Below, in pieces: positions 40,403 to 48,331 of a stretch of 64,000 bases of DNA. A program made the position numbers and the translations under genes. Source of the stretch: Gammaproteobacteria bacterium (lineage in GTDB: Bacteria; Pseudomonadota; Gammaproteobacteria; Enterobacterales; Kangiellaceae); NCBI GenBank assembly GCA_013373545.1, contig JABXHQ010000101.1:1-64000 (forward strand). The letters run 5' to 3'. The notes beneath the pieces were generated by a model that worked only from the letters and a program-made list of their open reading frames with translations, was not told the DNA's origin and ran no database searches. Numbering within the stretch: the stretch's first letter is position 1; the number at the start of each line of letters is the position of its first letter.

Positions 40403-41674
40403 ATGGTGAAATCGACTCCTTTGACGCTCAAAATTCCGATTACCAACGTTTATGCTAATGGTGACTACACCATGGACGTATTAATCGGCAGTGAGCAACG
40501 AAAAGCTCGGGTGATCTTAGACACCGGCAGTAGCACTTTCGCAGTGCATCCGGTCAATTATTGCCCCGAAAGCGATCACTACCTTACCCCCACGCCGTAT
40601 GCTCAAGACATTACTTATGGGCTCGGTGGCTGGACCGGCCCTTTGGTCAAAACCGCAATAACCTTAAGCGGCGAATGCAGTCAGCGTGGACCGGCCCATA
40701 CCATCACCGCCGCCCAATCTCATCTTGCCGTAGCCAGCCAAGAGCAGCCCCATGCGTTTGCCGCTGCCGATGGCATTTTGGGTCTGGCCTATCATGGACT
40801 TAACAAGGCCTTTAATCTGCAAGACTATTTCGAAGCTCATCAAGTGACCCCTGCTGTGACTTTTCCTTGGCCATTTCCGGTACAGCCGACTCACCAGGCC
40901 ATCGCCGACTTTAAAAAATTTTTATGGCGCTATCAGGAGCAAGATATTCAGCCACTTTTTACTGAGTGGGAACAGCATGGGTATTGTGCCAACCGTTTTG
41001 CGTTTGTTACGCGTCGCTCCAGTGTCCACCACCGTGCCGCCGATCTAAGTACGCAAGCGCTGGAGCAAGATCCGCTGAACCAAGGTTACTTTATTCTCGG
41101 CGGCGGTGAAGAGCAGCCGCTCTATCAAGGTGAGTTTATTACCATTCCGGTGCACGACCATGTGTACTACAACGTTGAGCTGGCAGCGATTTCCGTCGCC
41201 AACTTAGCTCCGCGCTCGGCGCCACCATTGGCGGCTAAAGATGAGCACCTTTATCGCACCAATGCCATTTTAGATACTGGAGCCTCGGCCATCGTGTTGC
41301 CAGCCTCTCTCTACCAGGCATTGCTCGAGGACTTTTCTACCATAGATGAACGACTGGCCACGTGTATCAAAAATTACCCAGTCTTTAACGGACAAGAGCA
41401 AGGCATTGCAATTGCTGACATGATTGATTTGCCATGGCCAGATATTCAATTTTGGTTCCAAGAGGTTGCCGCCCCGCTGACCATCAGCGCAAAAGAGTAT
41501 TGGCAATTGAATGCCCCAGAGTTCGGGCAGGCCTCCTTTAAGCTGTTTTCGCAATTAGCCCATTGGCCCAATCAAACTATTTTAGGGCTACCCATATTTA
41601 ATCCCTACTTCACCATTTTTGATCGCGCAGCGCCGCCGCGTGGTCAAGTAAAATTTGCACCGCTTTATGATTGA
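40403..41674 (+). CDS. Pepsin-like (A1 family) aspartic protease, no signal peptide
   Basis: A 423-residue two-lobed aspartic protease. The two catalytic motifs are VILDTGSSTF (Asp near 40) and AILDTGASAI (Asp near 291). The flap ITYGLGGWTG (Tyr near 72) resembles the pepsin flap, and a hydrophobic-hydrophobic-Gly signature (DGILGLAY) is present. Bacterial pepsin homologues such as the shewasins of Shewanella are known but uncommon. No signal peptide or propeptide is visible, so it is predicted cytoplasmic, as reported for shewasin D (from memory). ATG 40403 follows AAGGA at 40395-40399; the frame continues up to 40301 without coding character. First gene of a six-gene plus-strand run and a candidate leader protease for the precursor at 43056 (inference). 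Confidence 0.88.
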   Translation: MVKSTPLTLKIPITNVYANGDYTMDVLIGSEQRKARVILDTGSSTFAVHPVNYCPESDHYLTPTPYAQDITYGLGGWTGPLVKTAITLSGECSQRGPAHTITAAQSHLAVASQEQPHAFAAADGILGLAYHGLNKAFNLQDYFEAHQVTPAVTFPWPFPVQPTHQAIADFKKFLWRYQEQDIQPLFTEWEQHGYCANRFAFVTRRSSVHHRAADLSTQALEQDPLNQGYFILGGGEEQPLYQGEFITIPVHDHVYYNVELAAISVANLAPRSAPPLAAKDEHLYRTNAILDTGASAIVLPASLYQALLEDFSTIDERLATCIKNYPVFNGQEQGIAIADMIDLPWPDIQFWFQEVAAPLTISAKEYWQLNAPEFGQASFKLFSQLAHWPNQTILGLPIFNPYFTIFDRAAPPRGQVKFAPLYD

Positions 41675-42188
41675 GCCCAGTCCACTTACCACCCCGCGGT
41701 TTTCCTTAATGCCATTGACTGAAGCGGACTTTGCGCTATACCAGTCACTATATCAATGCCCCTCCATTCAAGCATTGATTGGGATTTGCTTGCCACCAGC
41801 AGCTATTTTAAAAGCGTTTAATCAAACATTAAGAAAAGTCAGCCAGCAATGGCAAAACGCCATGCATTGGGTAATTTTCGATCAGCAACAAACAGCATTA
41901 GGCATCACCGCTTTGGTTGGCCAAGACAGCGTTGAGGTCGGAACCTTACTTTTGCCATCTGCGCAAAATTGCGGCGTCGCTAAAGAGGTTATGGGGTGTA
42001 CCATTGATTACGCTTTTCGCGAATTTAACAAAACTAAAGTATTTGCGTATTTTTGGCATCAACATATTGCATCTTTACGTTTGGTACAGAGCTTGAACTT
42101 TTACGTTGATCAACAGACTCTACATCAATCGCGTCCGCTGCCCTCTTGGTATTGCGAGAAAATCAACAAAAATAGAGTAAGTGTTTGA
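41667..42188 (+). CDS. GNAT N-acetyltransferase (RimJ/RimL-like)
   Basis: A 173-residue acetyltransferase-fold protein. The opening LTTPRFSLMPLTEADFALY is typical of RimJ/RimL-type GNATs, as is the C-terminal motif NKTKVFAYFWHQHIASLRLVQ, although the acetyl-CoA loop (VEVGTLLLPSAQNCGVAKEV) departs from the usual Q/RxxGxG/A. ATG 41667 lies eight bases inside the end of the protease gene, implying translational coupling. The family modifies N-terminal or side-chain amines of peptides and proteins. A role in tailoring the borosin-like peptide is possible but unproven. The weak acetyl-CoA motif leaves activity uncertain. Confidence 0.78.
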   Translation: MIEPSPLTTPRFSLMPLTEADFALYQSLYQCPSIQALIGICLPPAAILKAFNQTLRKVSQQWQNAMHWVIFDQQQTALGITALVGQDSVEVGTLLLPSAQNCGVAKEVMGCTIDYAFREFNKTKVFAYFWHQHIASLRLVQSLNFYVDQQTLHQSRPLPSWYCEKINKNRVSV

Positions 42189-42246
42189 AAATATTGGAAA
42201 CACTGGTATCTTAGCAATCTAACTATTGATAGGGGACAAGACAGCA

Positions 42247-43041
42247 GTGGCGCGATTACTTTGTGTGGGAGTGGGAATTGAGCTCGGAGCTCACTTAACA
42301 CCTGCAGCGAAAAAAGCCATTGCGAGCAGTGATGTTGTGCTGTACGCCGCCTCCGACAGCCTATTTGAAGCTTGGATGGCAGAACTACACCCACAAGCGC
42401 ATTCATTGCAATCCTTTTATGCCCCGGGCAAATCCAGAAAAACATCTTATCAAGAGATGACCCAATTTATTCTGCAAACGCTTGAGCAAAATACTACCGT
42501 TGCAGCCGTTTTTTATGGTCACCCCGGAGTGTTTGTGCAGCCAGCACGACTCGCCATGGCCGCAGCTATTAAGCAAGGTCATGAAGCGATAATGCTGCCG
42601 GGAATTTCGGCCGAAGATTGTTTATATGCTGACTTAAACATCGATCCAGGTCGCTACGGCTGTCAAATGTATGAAGCTTCACAATTTCTTTTTTATCAGC
42701 GTAACTTCGATACCGCCGCTTACTTAATTTTATGGCAGATTGCCTTAGTCGGCGATCAATCGCATACGCGCTTTCAAGAAAATAAAGAAAACGTTCAGCT
42801 GTTTGTTGAATACTTGCAGCAACATTATCCAACAGAACATGAGGTAATTGTCTACGAAGCGCGCGCCAGTTACCTTGATGACTTACGTAAAGTGACGATT
42901 CCTCTAGCACAGCTCGCCACGGTTGAGCTCACTGAAAAATCAACTTTAGTAATACCTCCAGCGACAAAAATGCAACGGAATAAATTTTTTGAGCAACAAC
43001 AGAAAAACATCAATAACTTAACTTTGATTCACTCTCGTTAA
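42247..43041 (+). CDS. Split-borosin peptide-backbone alpha-N-methyltransferase (SonM-like)
   Basis: A 264-residue SAM-dependent methylase of the tetrapyrrole-methylase fold. It resembles SonM of the Shewanella oneidensis split-borosin system along its length: start RLLCVGVGIEL, FYAPGKSRKTSYQEM, FYGHPGVFVQPARLAM, PGISAEDCLYADLNIDPG and MYEASQFLFYQ. Tyr58, Arg64, Tyr68 and Tyr90 occupy the positions of the SonM/OphMA catalytic Tyr-Arg-Tyr set and the YGHPG tyrosine (mapped from memory). Such enzymes methylate main-chain amides of a separate precursor. GTG 42247 gives the SonM-like N-terminus, with AGGGGA at 42231-42236; a TTG at 42226 would add seven residues. The next gene, 14 bases on, encodes the probable substrate. 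It is not a porphyrin enzyme by context: no haem or cobalamin genes are near. Confidence 0.88.
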   Translation: MARLLCVGVGIELGAHLTPAAKKAIASSDVVLYAASDSLFEAWMAELHPQAHSLQSFYAPGKSRKTSYQEMTQFILQTLEQNTTVAAVFYGHPGVFVQPARLAMAAAIKQGHEAIMLPGISAEDCLYADLNIDPGRYGCQMYEASQFLFYQRNFDTAAYLILWQIALVGDQSHTRFQENKENVQLFVEYLQQHYPTEHEVIVYEARASYLDDLRKVTIPLAQLATVELTEKSTLVIPPATKMQRNKFFEQQQKNINNLTLIHSR

Positions 43042-43055
43042 CCATGGAGAACACT

Positions 43056-43304
43056 ATGAAAGCTGCACTTAAAATAATAGAAAAATTGGGACTCGGTGAG
43101 ACTTTAAGCGACGCAGATAAAGCATCGGTATCAGACGAGCTGATGCAAATGTTAAAAGAGCGTAACAAACGTTTAGTAGAAAAATACCTCGACTTAACAC
43201 CGGATATTCATTGTGTGTTATTACCAGCTGATGACGACGAAGAAGAGCAAGAAGAAACTCCTAACCAAGAACCTGAAAAAGACACAATTGTTGCTGTTAG
43301 ATAA
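43056..43304 (+). CDS. Probable split-borosin precursor peptide
   Basis: An 82-residue protein directly after the methyltransferase. Residues 1-47 are predicted helical (ALKIIEKLGLGE..., ELMQMLKERNKRLVEKYLD), a plausible methyltransferase-binding domain. A short hydrophobic segment IHCVLLPA (51-58) follows, then a strongly acidic run (DDDEEEQEE, 59-67), a Pro/Glu linker and a terminal hydrophobic TIVAVR (77-82). Either hydrophobic segment could be the methylated core; VLLP sits where SonA has its LVIS core. Start: GGAG at 43046-43049 lies six bases before ATG 43056, so the ATG at 43044, which overlaps that site, is unlikely. The stop TAA overlaps the ATG of the next gene by one base. It does not look like SonA outside the general plan. 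The call rests mainly on context and architecture. Confidence 0.72.
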   Translation: MKAALKIIEKLGLGETLSDADKASVSDELMQMLKERNKRLVEKYLDLTPDIHCVLLPADDDEEEQEETPNQEPEKDTIVAVR

Positions 43305-45085
43305 TGAAAATATTAGCTTTAACATTATTACTGATCGGTAGCGGAGGCCTTTGGGCCTCCGAGCCGGTCAGCTCTTTACTGCAAACTGCGGATGAAATTC
43401 GTCTATCCGAGCCGCAAAAATTTTCCGCGATTCTGCGCGATATTGCTCAGCAAATTGACTCACTCAGCTCAGAGCAACGTTACTTTTTTGAGTATTTGAT
43501 GGCTTATGAATCAGCCTTAAAAGGTGATTCTGAACGCGCCATTAACACTTATAAACATGTATTTAAAAATGCGTCCGATCAAGATTTAATTTATCGCGCT
43601 AGTTATTCCATTTTGAATGTACTGGTTATTAATCGACGCTGGCGTGAAACGCCGCAGTACCTTCAGTACATCAATGACAACTACACATCGATTAGCTCTG
43701 AAGAAATCAAGGCCACCGGACTAGTCGCCGTTGCATTATTTTATAATCATTTAGGCAACTTTGATAAAGCGCGTGACTATGGCTTAAAAGCAATCGCCGA
43801 TATCAAAGCAGACAACGTACTGTGCACGGGTTACCAACAGTTAGCTCACTCTGAATTAAAGTTAAATTTATTAGCCTCGAGTGCAGCGATCCTTAGCGAC
43901 GGAATGAGCGCTTGTGAGCGTTCAAGCAAGCAATTAATTGCTTATATGATCAACTTATACCAAGCCACCGCGCTATTCAAAGAAGAACAATATGATGCAG
44001 CAACCGCTCTGCTACAACGACATCTCAGCCGCGTTGATGCCTCAAACTATGTGCCGATTCAATCGGAATATTATGCGTTACTCGCACAACTCTCTTTTGC
44101 TACAGGTAACGTCAGCGGTGCCATTGCTTACGCACAAAAAGTTATTAATTCAAACAATCAGTCGCACAATACTGAAGCCTTGGTTAAAGCACTAAAAATT
44201 ATGGCTGACGCAACCGCAATCCAAGGCAACTTAACCGACTCTATTGTTTGGCTAAAACGCTATGCTGAAACAGACAAAGCATTTTATGATCAACTAACCG
44301 CTGAGAACCTTGCATTTCAACTGGCCACTCATGAAGTAATTGAAAAAGAAAACCAAATCAAGTTACTCAATAAAGAAAACGAAGCGTTGAATTTAGAGCG
44401 TGATTTATCGTTGCAAGAAGCGCAAAACAAAACCTTGATGATTATTTTACTTATCTTGATCATTGGCTTTACATCGTTTTGGGCTTACCGCACCAAGAAA
44501 ACCCATGTTAAATTACGTAAGCTCGCAGAATTTGATTCGCTAACCGGAATTGCCAACCGCCGTCACTTCACTAAAGAAGGCGAAAATACGCTCAAGATCA
44601 ACCGTTCAAGAGGTCAAGCGGTTAGCTTTATTTTATTTGATCTCGATAAATTCAAAGCCATTAATGACCGATACGGCCATCCGGTTGGCGACTGGGTGCT
44701 ACAACATGTACCGATTCCGGTTAAAAAGATCATTCGCAAAATTGATATTTTTGGCCGTATGGGCGGTGAAGAATTTGCCATTTTATTACCCGGTTGCGAG
44801 CTCGATAAAGCACGCGAAATTGCCGAGTCAATACGCCTTGGTTTAATGGAAATCAACTGCGAAGAAACCGGGCACAATTTTAACATCAGCGCGAGCTTTG
44901 GTATTACGGTTAGTCGCGTATCGGGATATGAATTTGAAGACTTAATGAAACATTCTGATGACGCTCTGTACGAAGCCAAGCGTGAAGGTCGCAATCGTAT
45001 TCACGTGTACTCGATGCCGCCAACTGAGTCTGCCGTAATAAGCAAGCAAGCCAATACTGCTTCTGACCAAACTACTGAGGCATAA
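43304..45085 (+). CDS. Membrane diguanylate cyclase with periplasmic TPR domain
   Basis: A 593-residue protein. Signal peptide MKILALTLLLIGSGGLWAS, then helical TPR-like repeats (about 30-330), a coiled coil (about 340-368), one membrane helix (about 373-392, LMIILLILIIGFTSFW) and a cytoplasmic GGDEF domain. The active site is RMGGEEF near residue 485, with RKID five residues before it as a c-di-GMP inhibitory site. Both suggest an active, feedback-controlled cyclase. Its ATG overlaps the precursor stop (TAATG), so translation of the two is probably coupled. It may sense a periplasmic signal; a link to the peptide product is only inference. Confidence 0.92.
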   Translation: MKILALTLLLIGSGGLWASEPVSSLLQTADEIRLSEPQKFSAILRDIAQQIDSLSSEQRYFFEYLMAYESALKGDSERAINTYKHVFKNASDQDLIYRASYSILNVLVINRRWRETPQYLQYINDNYTSISSEEIKATGLVAVALFYNHLGNFDKARDYGLKAIADIKADNVLCTGYQQLAHSELKLNLLASSAAILSDGMSACERSSKQLIAYMINLYQATALFKEEQYDAATALLQRHLSRVDASNYVPIQSEYYALLAQLSFATGNVSGAIAYAQKVINSNNQSHNTEALVKALKIMADATAIQGNLTDSIVWLKRYAETDKAFYDQLTAENLAFQLATHEVIEKENQIKLLNKENEALNLERDLSLQEAQNKTLMIILLILIIGFTSFWAYRTKKTHVKLRKLAEFDSLTGIANRRHFTKEGENTLKINRSRGQAVSFILFDLDKFKAINDRYGHPVGDWVLQHVPIPVKKIIRKIDIFGRMGGEEFAILLPGCELDKAREIAESIRLGLMEINCEETGHNFNISASFGITVSRVSGYEFEDLMKHSDDALYEAKREGRNRIHVYSMPPTESAVISKQANTASDQTTEA

Positions 45086-45096
45086 GCAAGTTTAAG

Positions 45097-45900
45097 ATGA
45101 ATCGCTTTGAGCATCATTTTTCCGTTAGCGAATCTGGGCAGACATTGCTCGATTTGCTCGCGGCTAATACCGAGCTTTCGAAGCAAAAACTAAAAGATGC
45201 TTTAGCCAAAGGGTGTGTTTGGCTAACGCTTGGTAAGCGAACTCAGCGCATTCGGCGGGCCAAAAAAGTCATCGCGGCTAGTAGTGAAATTCATATCTAC
45301 TACGACCCACAAATCCTGAATGCCGCGATCCCTGAGCCAACACTCGTTACCGACGCCCAAGAATACTCGGTTTGGAATAAACCTTGTGGGCTACTCAGTC
45401 AAGGTTCCAAATGGGGCGATCACAGCACCATTACACGATGGGCCGAGAAACACCTTACACCACAACGCAATGCCTTTGTGGTTCATCGTCTCGACCGGGC
45501 GGCTAGCGGTTTAATTGTTATTGCACACAGTAAACAAATGGCTGCCGAGTTATCGCGGTTATTTGCCGAACGCCAAATTCAAAAACAATATCATGCATGT
45601 GTTGCTGGGCAGTGGCCGCATTCAGAAAGCATCACAGTACGCGAACCGATCGATAACAAAGAAGCGATTAGTCATATTGAGCTGGTGGAGCAGAAAGCCG
45701 ATCGAGCGTTACTACAGGTAACAATTGAAACCGGCCGTAAACATCAAATTCGACGCCACCTTTCGCAACTAAAGTTCCCAATCTTAGGCGACCGACTTTA
45801 CGGTGATCCCAACGCGGTCAGTGACTTACAACTGACCGCGGTAACGTTAAGTTTTCACTGCCCTATCGCGCAGCAGCCAGTTACTTTTTCGCTGCTTTAA
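45097..45900 (+). CDS. RluA-family pseudouridine synthase
   Basis: A 267-residue enzyme. An N-terminal S4-like segment (LLDLLAANTELSKQKLKDAL) precedes the catalytic domain with VHRLDRAASGL (catalytic Asp in HRLD) and the KHQIRRHLSQL motif near the C-terminus. The target uridine in rRNA or tRNA is not predictable; RluA-, RluC- and TruC-type enzymes share this plan. It starts 11 bases after the cyclase gene and may be the last gene of the run. Its 3' end overlaps the convergent peptidase gene by 20 bases. Confidence 0.9.
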   Translation: MNRFEHHFSVSESGQTLLDLLAANTELSKQKLKDALAKGCVWLTLGKRTQRIRRAKKVIAASSEIHIYYDPQILNAAIPEPTLVTDAQEYSVWNKPCGLLSQGSKWGDHSTITRWAEKHLTPQRNAFVVHRLDRAASGLIVIAHSKQMAAELSRLFAERQIQKQYHACVAGQWPHSESITVREPIDNKEAISHIELVEQKADRALLQVTIETGRKHQIRRHLSQLKFPILGDRLYGDPNAVSDLQLTAVTLSFHCPIAQQPVTFSLL

Positions 45901-47689
45901 TCTCGTTTAAAAAGTTAGCGATGACCTCATAAATGCGCTGCCGAGCTTTAGGCGTTGCTAAGCTGTGTTGTGCGTCACTCAGCTGCTCAACAATTACTTG
46001 CTTGTTAAGCGTTTCAAGACGCGAAGTTAAAGCTTGATACTGGGCCTGCGGCACTTGCTTATCCGCTGTCGAATAGATGATTAACAGCGGCCGTTGAATA
46101 GCTTCAAGTTGCGTGACTAAATTATTTTCCGCCCGCCACTTAGGCTCACTTGGGTCGCCAAATCGCTCTAGAAAACGCTGTTTATCCTCTACTTGCGTCA
46201 GGGCATCATAGATGCCGGAAAGATCAACTACTGGTGATAACACAATTCCGCAAGCGTAATCTTTAGGGTTTTCAATCAGCTCAGATAAAGCCGCAAAGCC
46301 GCCAAACGAGCCCCCCCATAGACAAGCGTTTTCGCGCCGCACTCGATAGTGCGACTCAAGCGCATCCATTAGACTGTCAACATCGTCTTCAAGCGACGCA
46401 CGTAACTTGCCAAAAGAAACCTGTTGAAATGCCTTCCCGAAACCGGCTGAGCCACGATAATTAAGTGCCACCACTAGATAGCCTTGTGCCGCTAACCATT
46501 GAGCCTCGGGATCAAATCGCCACCGCTCGCGCACCTCAAAAGGCCCGCCGTGCAGTCGTAATATAATCGGCATGTTAGCACTAGGCGCCTTAGGCTCTGT
46601 AATATAAGCGGTTAAATTGAAACCACCACTCTGCGGAATTTTCCACGCATGAGTTTTGGCCCAATCTTGCTTGGGCAAACGCTCATTCAATAAAGTGGCG
46701 TGCTGTTGTCGAATATCAAATAAATACACTTGTGGCGGTCGCGTGGGTGATTGAATTTCGACCAACCAGCGTCGCTGGTTATCATCACTGTCGACCACTT
46801 TCCAAGCCGCTAAGCGATCGATTTTATGGATCAGTACGGCCAAACTAGCATATTCACGTTGGAAATTTTCGAACCGAGGGTATTCATCATCAAACTGAAT
46901 TAATCCCAGTAGATTGCCACTGGCGGCCACTCGAAAATCGCTAATATCAAGTTGCGCAACCGATTTATCTAATGTGAAATTAAATTTTTCTGCGGTGGCA
47001 TGATACTCACTGCGCCAAATGGAGATGGTATTTTGATCGCCTTCAGAGAGTAGCCACAATGATTCGCAAAATCGATCATTTAGCACTTTACGAATCGGCG
47101 AAATCCCGGTGACCGGCAGCCATTGCTCGGCCACTTTTTGGAGAACTTGTCCTTGTCGACCGATTGCGACACAAGGACCGTCCATTGCGTTTAATACCAG
47201 TGACGTATTCTGAGGTAGCGCCACAGTGGTTTGCACCACGCCTTTGCTGGGACTAAATGCGAAGGCTTGATCATCGACACGAAACCAAACCGGAAAACGC
47301 CGTTGGTAACTTTTAATCAATTCCAACTGGCCGTTACCTTTTGCAACCAAACGTTGTTGCCCACTGTTGAGGTCATGTTGCAATAATTTGTATTGCGCGG
47401 CTTGTTGCACGCCATAAACTAAAAATTGATTCTCATAAATATCAACGCCTAACAACGACTCGCCTGGAGCAAGCTTGATATGTATGTTGGCAGCAGATGA
47501 ATCCTTGACCGGTTGTGCAACAATCGTAGCGGTTTGTGCTTCCATCACCCAGATGACCCAGTTACCATCAGCCGATAAACGTACCGGCGTGGCTAGTTCA
47601 CCACCAAACCAATCATTAATATCAAACGCTCGTACGGGGGCAGTAATTAGCAGTAACGTAAGCGTTAAAGTCGAAAGTAATTTATTCAT
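45881..47689 (-). CDS. S9-family (prolyl oligopeptidase-type) serine peptidase
   Basis: A 602-residue exported peptidase. A signal peptide (about 1-21, ITAPVRAF) is followed by a degenerate propeller and a C-terminal alpha/beta-hydrolase domain. The nucleophile is in WGGSFGGFAALSE, the Asp in IYSTADKQVP and the His in DAQHSLA. Family members cleave short peptides, often after Pro or Ala. It converges with the pseudouridine synthase gene and precedes nothing on its strand. In fungal borosin clusters a prolyl oligopeptidase releases the peptide, so its closeness to the SonM-like gene is noted, though the signal peptide puts it in another compartment. Confidence 0.92.
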   Translation of the reverse strand: MNKLLSTLTLTLLLITAPVRAFDINDWFGGELATPVRLSADGNWVIWVMEAQTATIVAQPVKDSSAANIHIKLAPGESLLGVDIYENQFLVYGVQQAAQYKLLQHDLNSGQQRLVAKGNGQLELIKSYQRRFPVWFRVDDQAFAFSPSKGVVQTTVALPQNTSLVLNAMDGPCVAIGRQGQVLQKVAEQWLPVTGISPIRKVLNDRFCESLWLLSEGDQNTISIWRSEYHATAEKFNFTLDKSVAQLDISDFRVAASGNLLGLIQFDDEYPRFENFQREYASLAVLIHKIDRLAAWKVVDSDDNQRRWLVEIQSPTRPPQVYLFDIRQQHATLLNERLPKQDWAKTHAWKIPQSGGFNLTAYITEPKAPSANMPIILRLHGGPFEVRERWRFDPEAQWLAAQGYLVVALNYRGSAGFGKAFQQVSFGKLRASLEDDVDSLMDALESHYRVRRENACLWGGSFGGFAALSELIENPKDYACGIVLSPVVDLSGIYDALTQVEDKQRFLERFGDPSEPKWRAENNLVTQLEAIQRPLLIIYSTADKQVPQAQYQALTSRLETLNKQVIVEQLSDAQHSLATPKARQRIYEVIANFLNEIKAAKK

Positions 47690-47690
47690 A

Positions 47691-48185
47691 TTATTGCAGT
47701 AATAATTCTTGTTTTAGTTTTATCGCCGGCATGTATTTGCGATCGGCGGCACGATTTAAATAATAATTAGCTTCTGTTTCATCGCGTGCGACACCATAAC
47801 CATTATGAAAATGATGATAGAGCATAAACATCGCTTTCTCGATTCCTCTCTCCGCCGCATAATAATATAACTTAGCCGCTTTATTATAATCTTGCTCAAC
47901 ACCACGGCCTTCATAATACAGATCAGCAAGTAACGTCATTGACTTTGGGTTTTGCGTCGCGGCGGCCAGGGTACACCACTTAAACGCTTGCTCGTCATCT
48001 TGCGGGGCTGACATTCCATTGCTGTAGCGATAGCACAAAGCGTGCGCAGAATTCATATCACCGTTTTCCGCTTCATCGGCAAGTGTGGTTAAACTTTTTT
48101 CCATATTCGTCATATTTGCACAGCTCATCAGGAGGGTTCCAACTCCTAAGCACAGTGCGCTCATTTTCGCGGTGGTCAATTTCAA
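47691..48185 (-). CDS. Sel1-repeat lipoprotein
   Basis: A 164-residue protein with a lipoprotein signal (LGVGTLLMSCAN, Cys near 22) and three or four Sel1-like repeats, e.g. SMTLLADLYYEGRGVEQDYN and AMFMLYHHFHNGYGVARDE. Such repeats mediate protein interactions at the envelope. It starts the minus-strand pair with the S9 peptidase, whose start codon lies one base after its stop, so they are probably co-expressed. Confidence 0.88.
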   Translation of the reverse strand: MKLTTAKMSALCLGVGTLLMSCANMTNMEKSLTTLADEAENGDMNSAHALCYRYSNGMSAPQDDEQAFKWCTLAAATQNPKSMTLLADLYYEGRGVEQDYNKAAKLYYYAAERGIEKAMFMLYHHFHNGYGVARDETEANYYLNRAADRKYMPAIKLKQELLLQ

Positions 48186-48331
48186 AGCAAAACTCCCGTT
48201 GACGATGATTTATCGCTTAATTGTGTGGTTTTGTCCGCGCAAGGTCAATTCAATCCGCTATATTAATGACTGAGAATTTAACAAAGTGGTAAACTTATAC
48301 CTTCGATTAGTCACCCGATTGAGTCCGCATT

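Noticed and set aside
42247-43041. Tetrapyrrole (haem/cobalamin) methylase
   Set aside because: Same fold, but the FY...R...Y and YGHPGVF segments and the partner peptide match borosin enzymes better, and no tetrapyrrole genes are near.
43044-43304. Small gene next to a GNAT as a toxin-antitoxin pair
   Set aside because: GNAT toxins usually follow a ribbon-helix-helix antitoxin; here the GNAT precedes, the methylase lies between, and the small protein has no such DNA-binding pattern.
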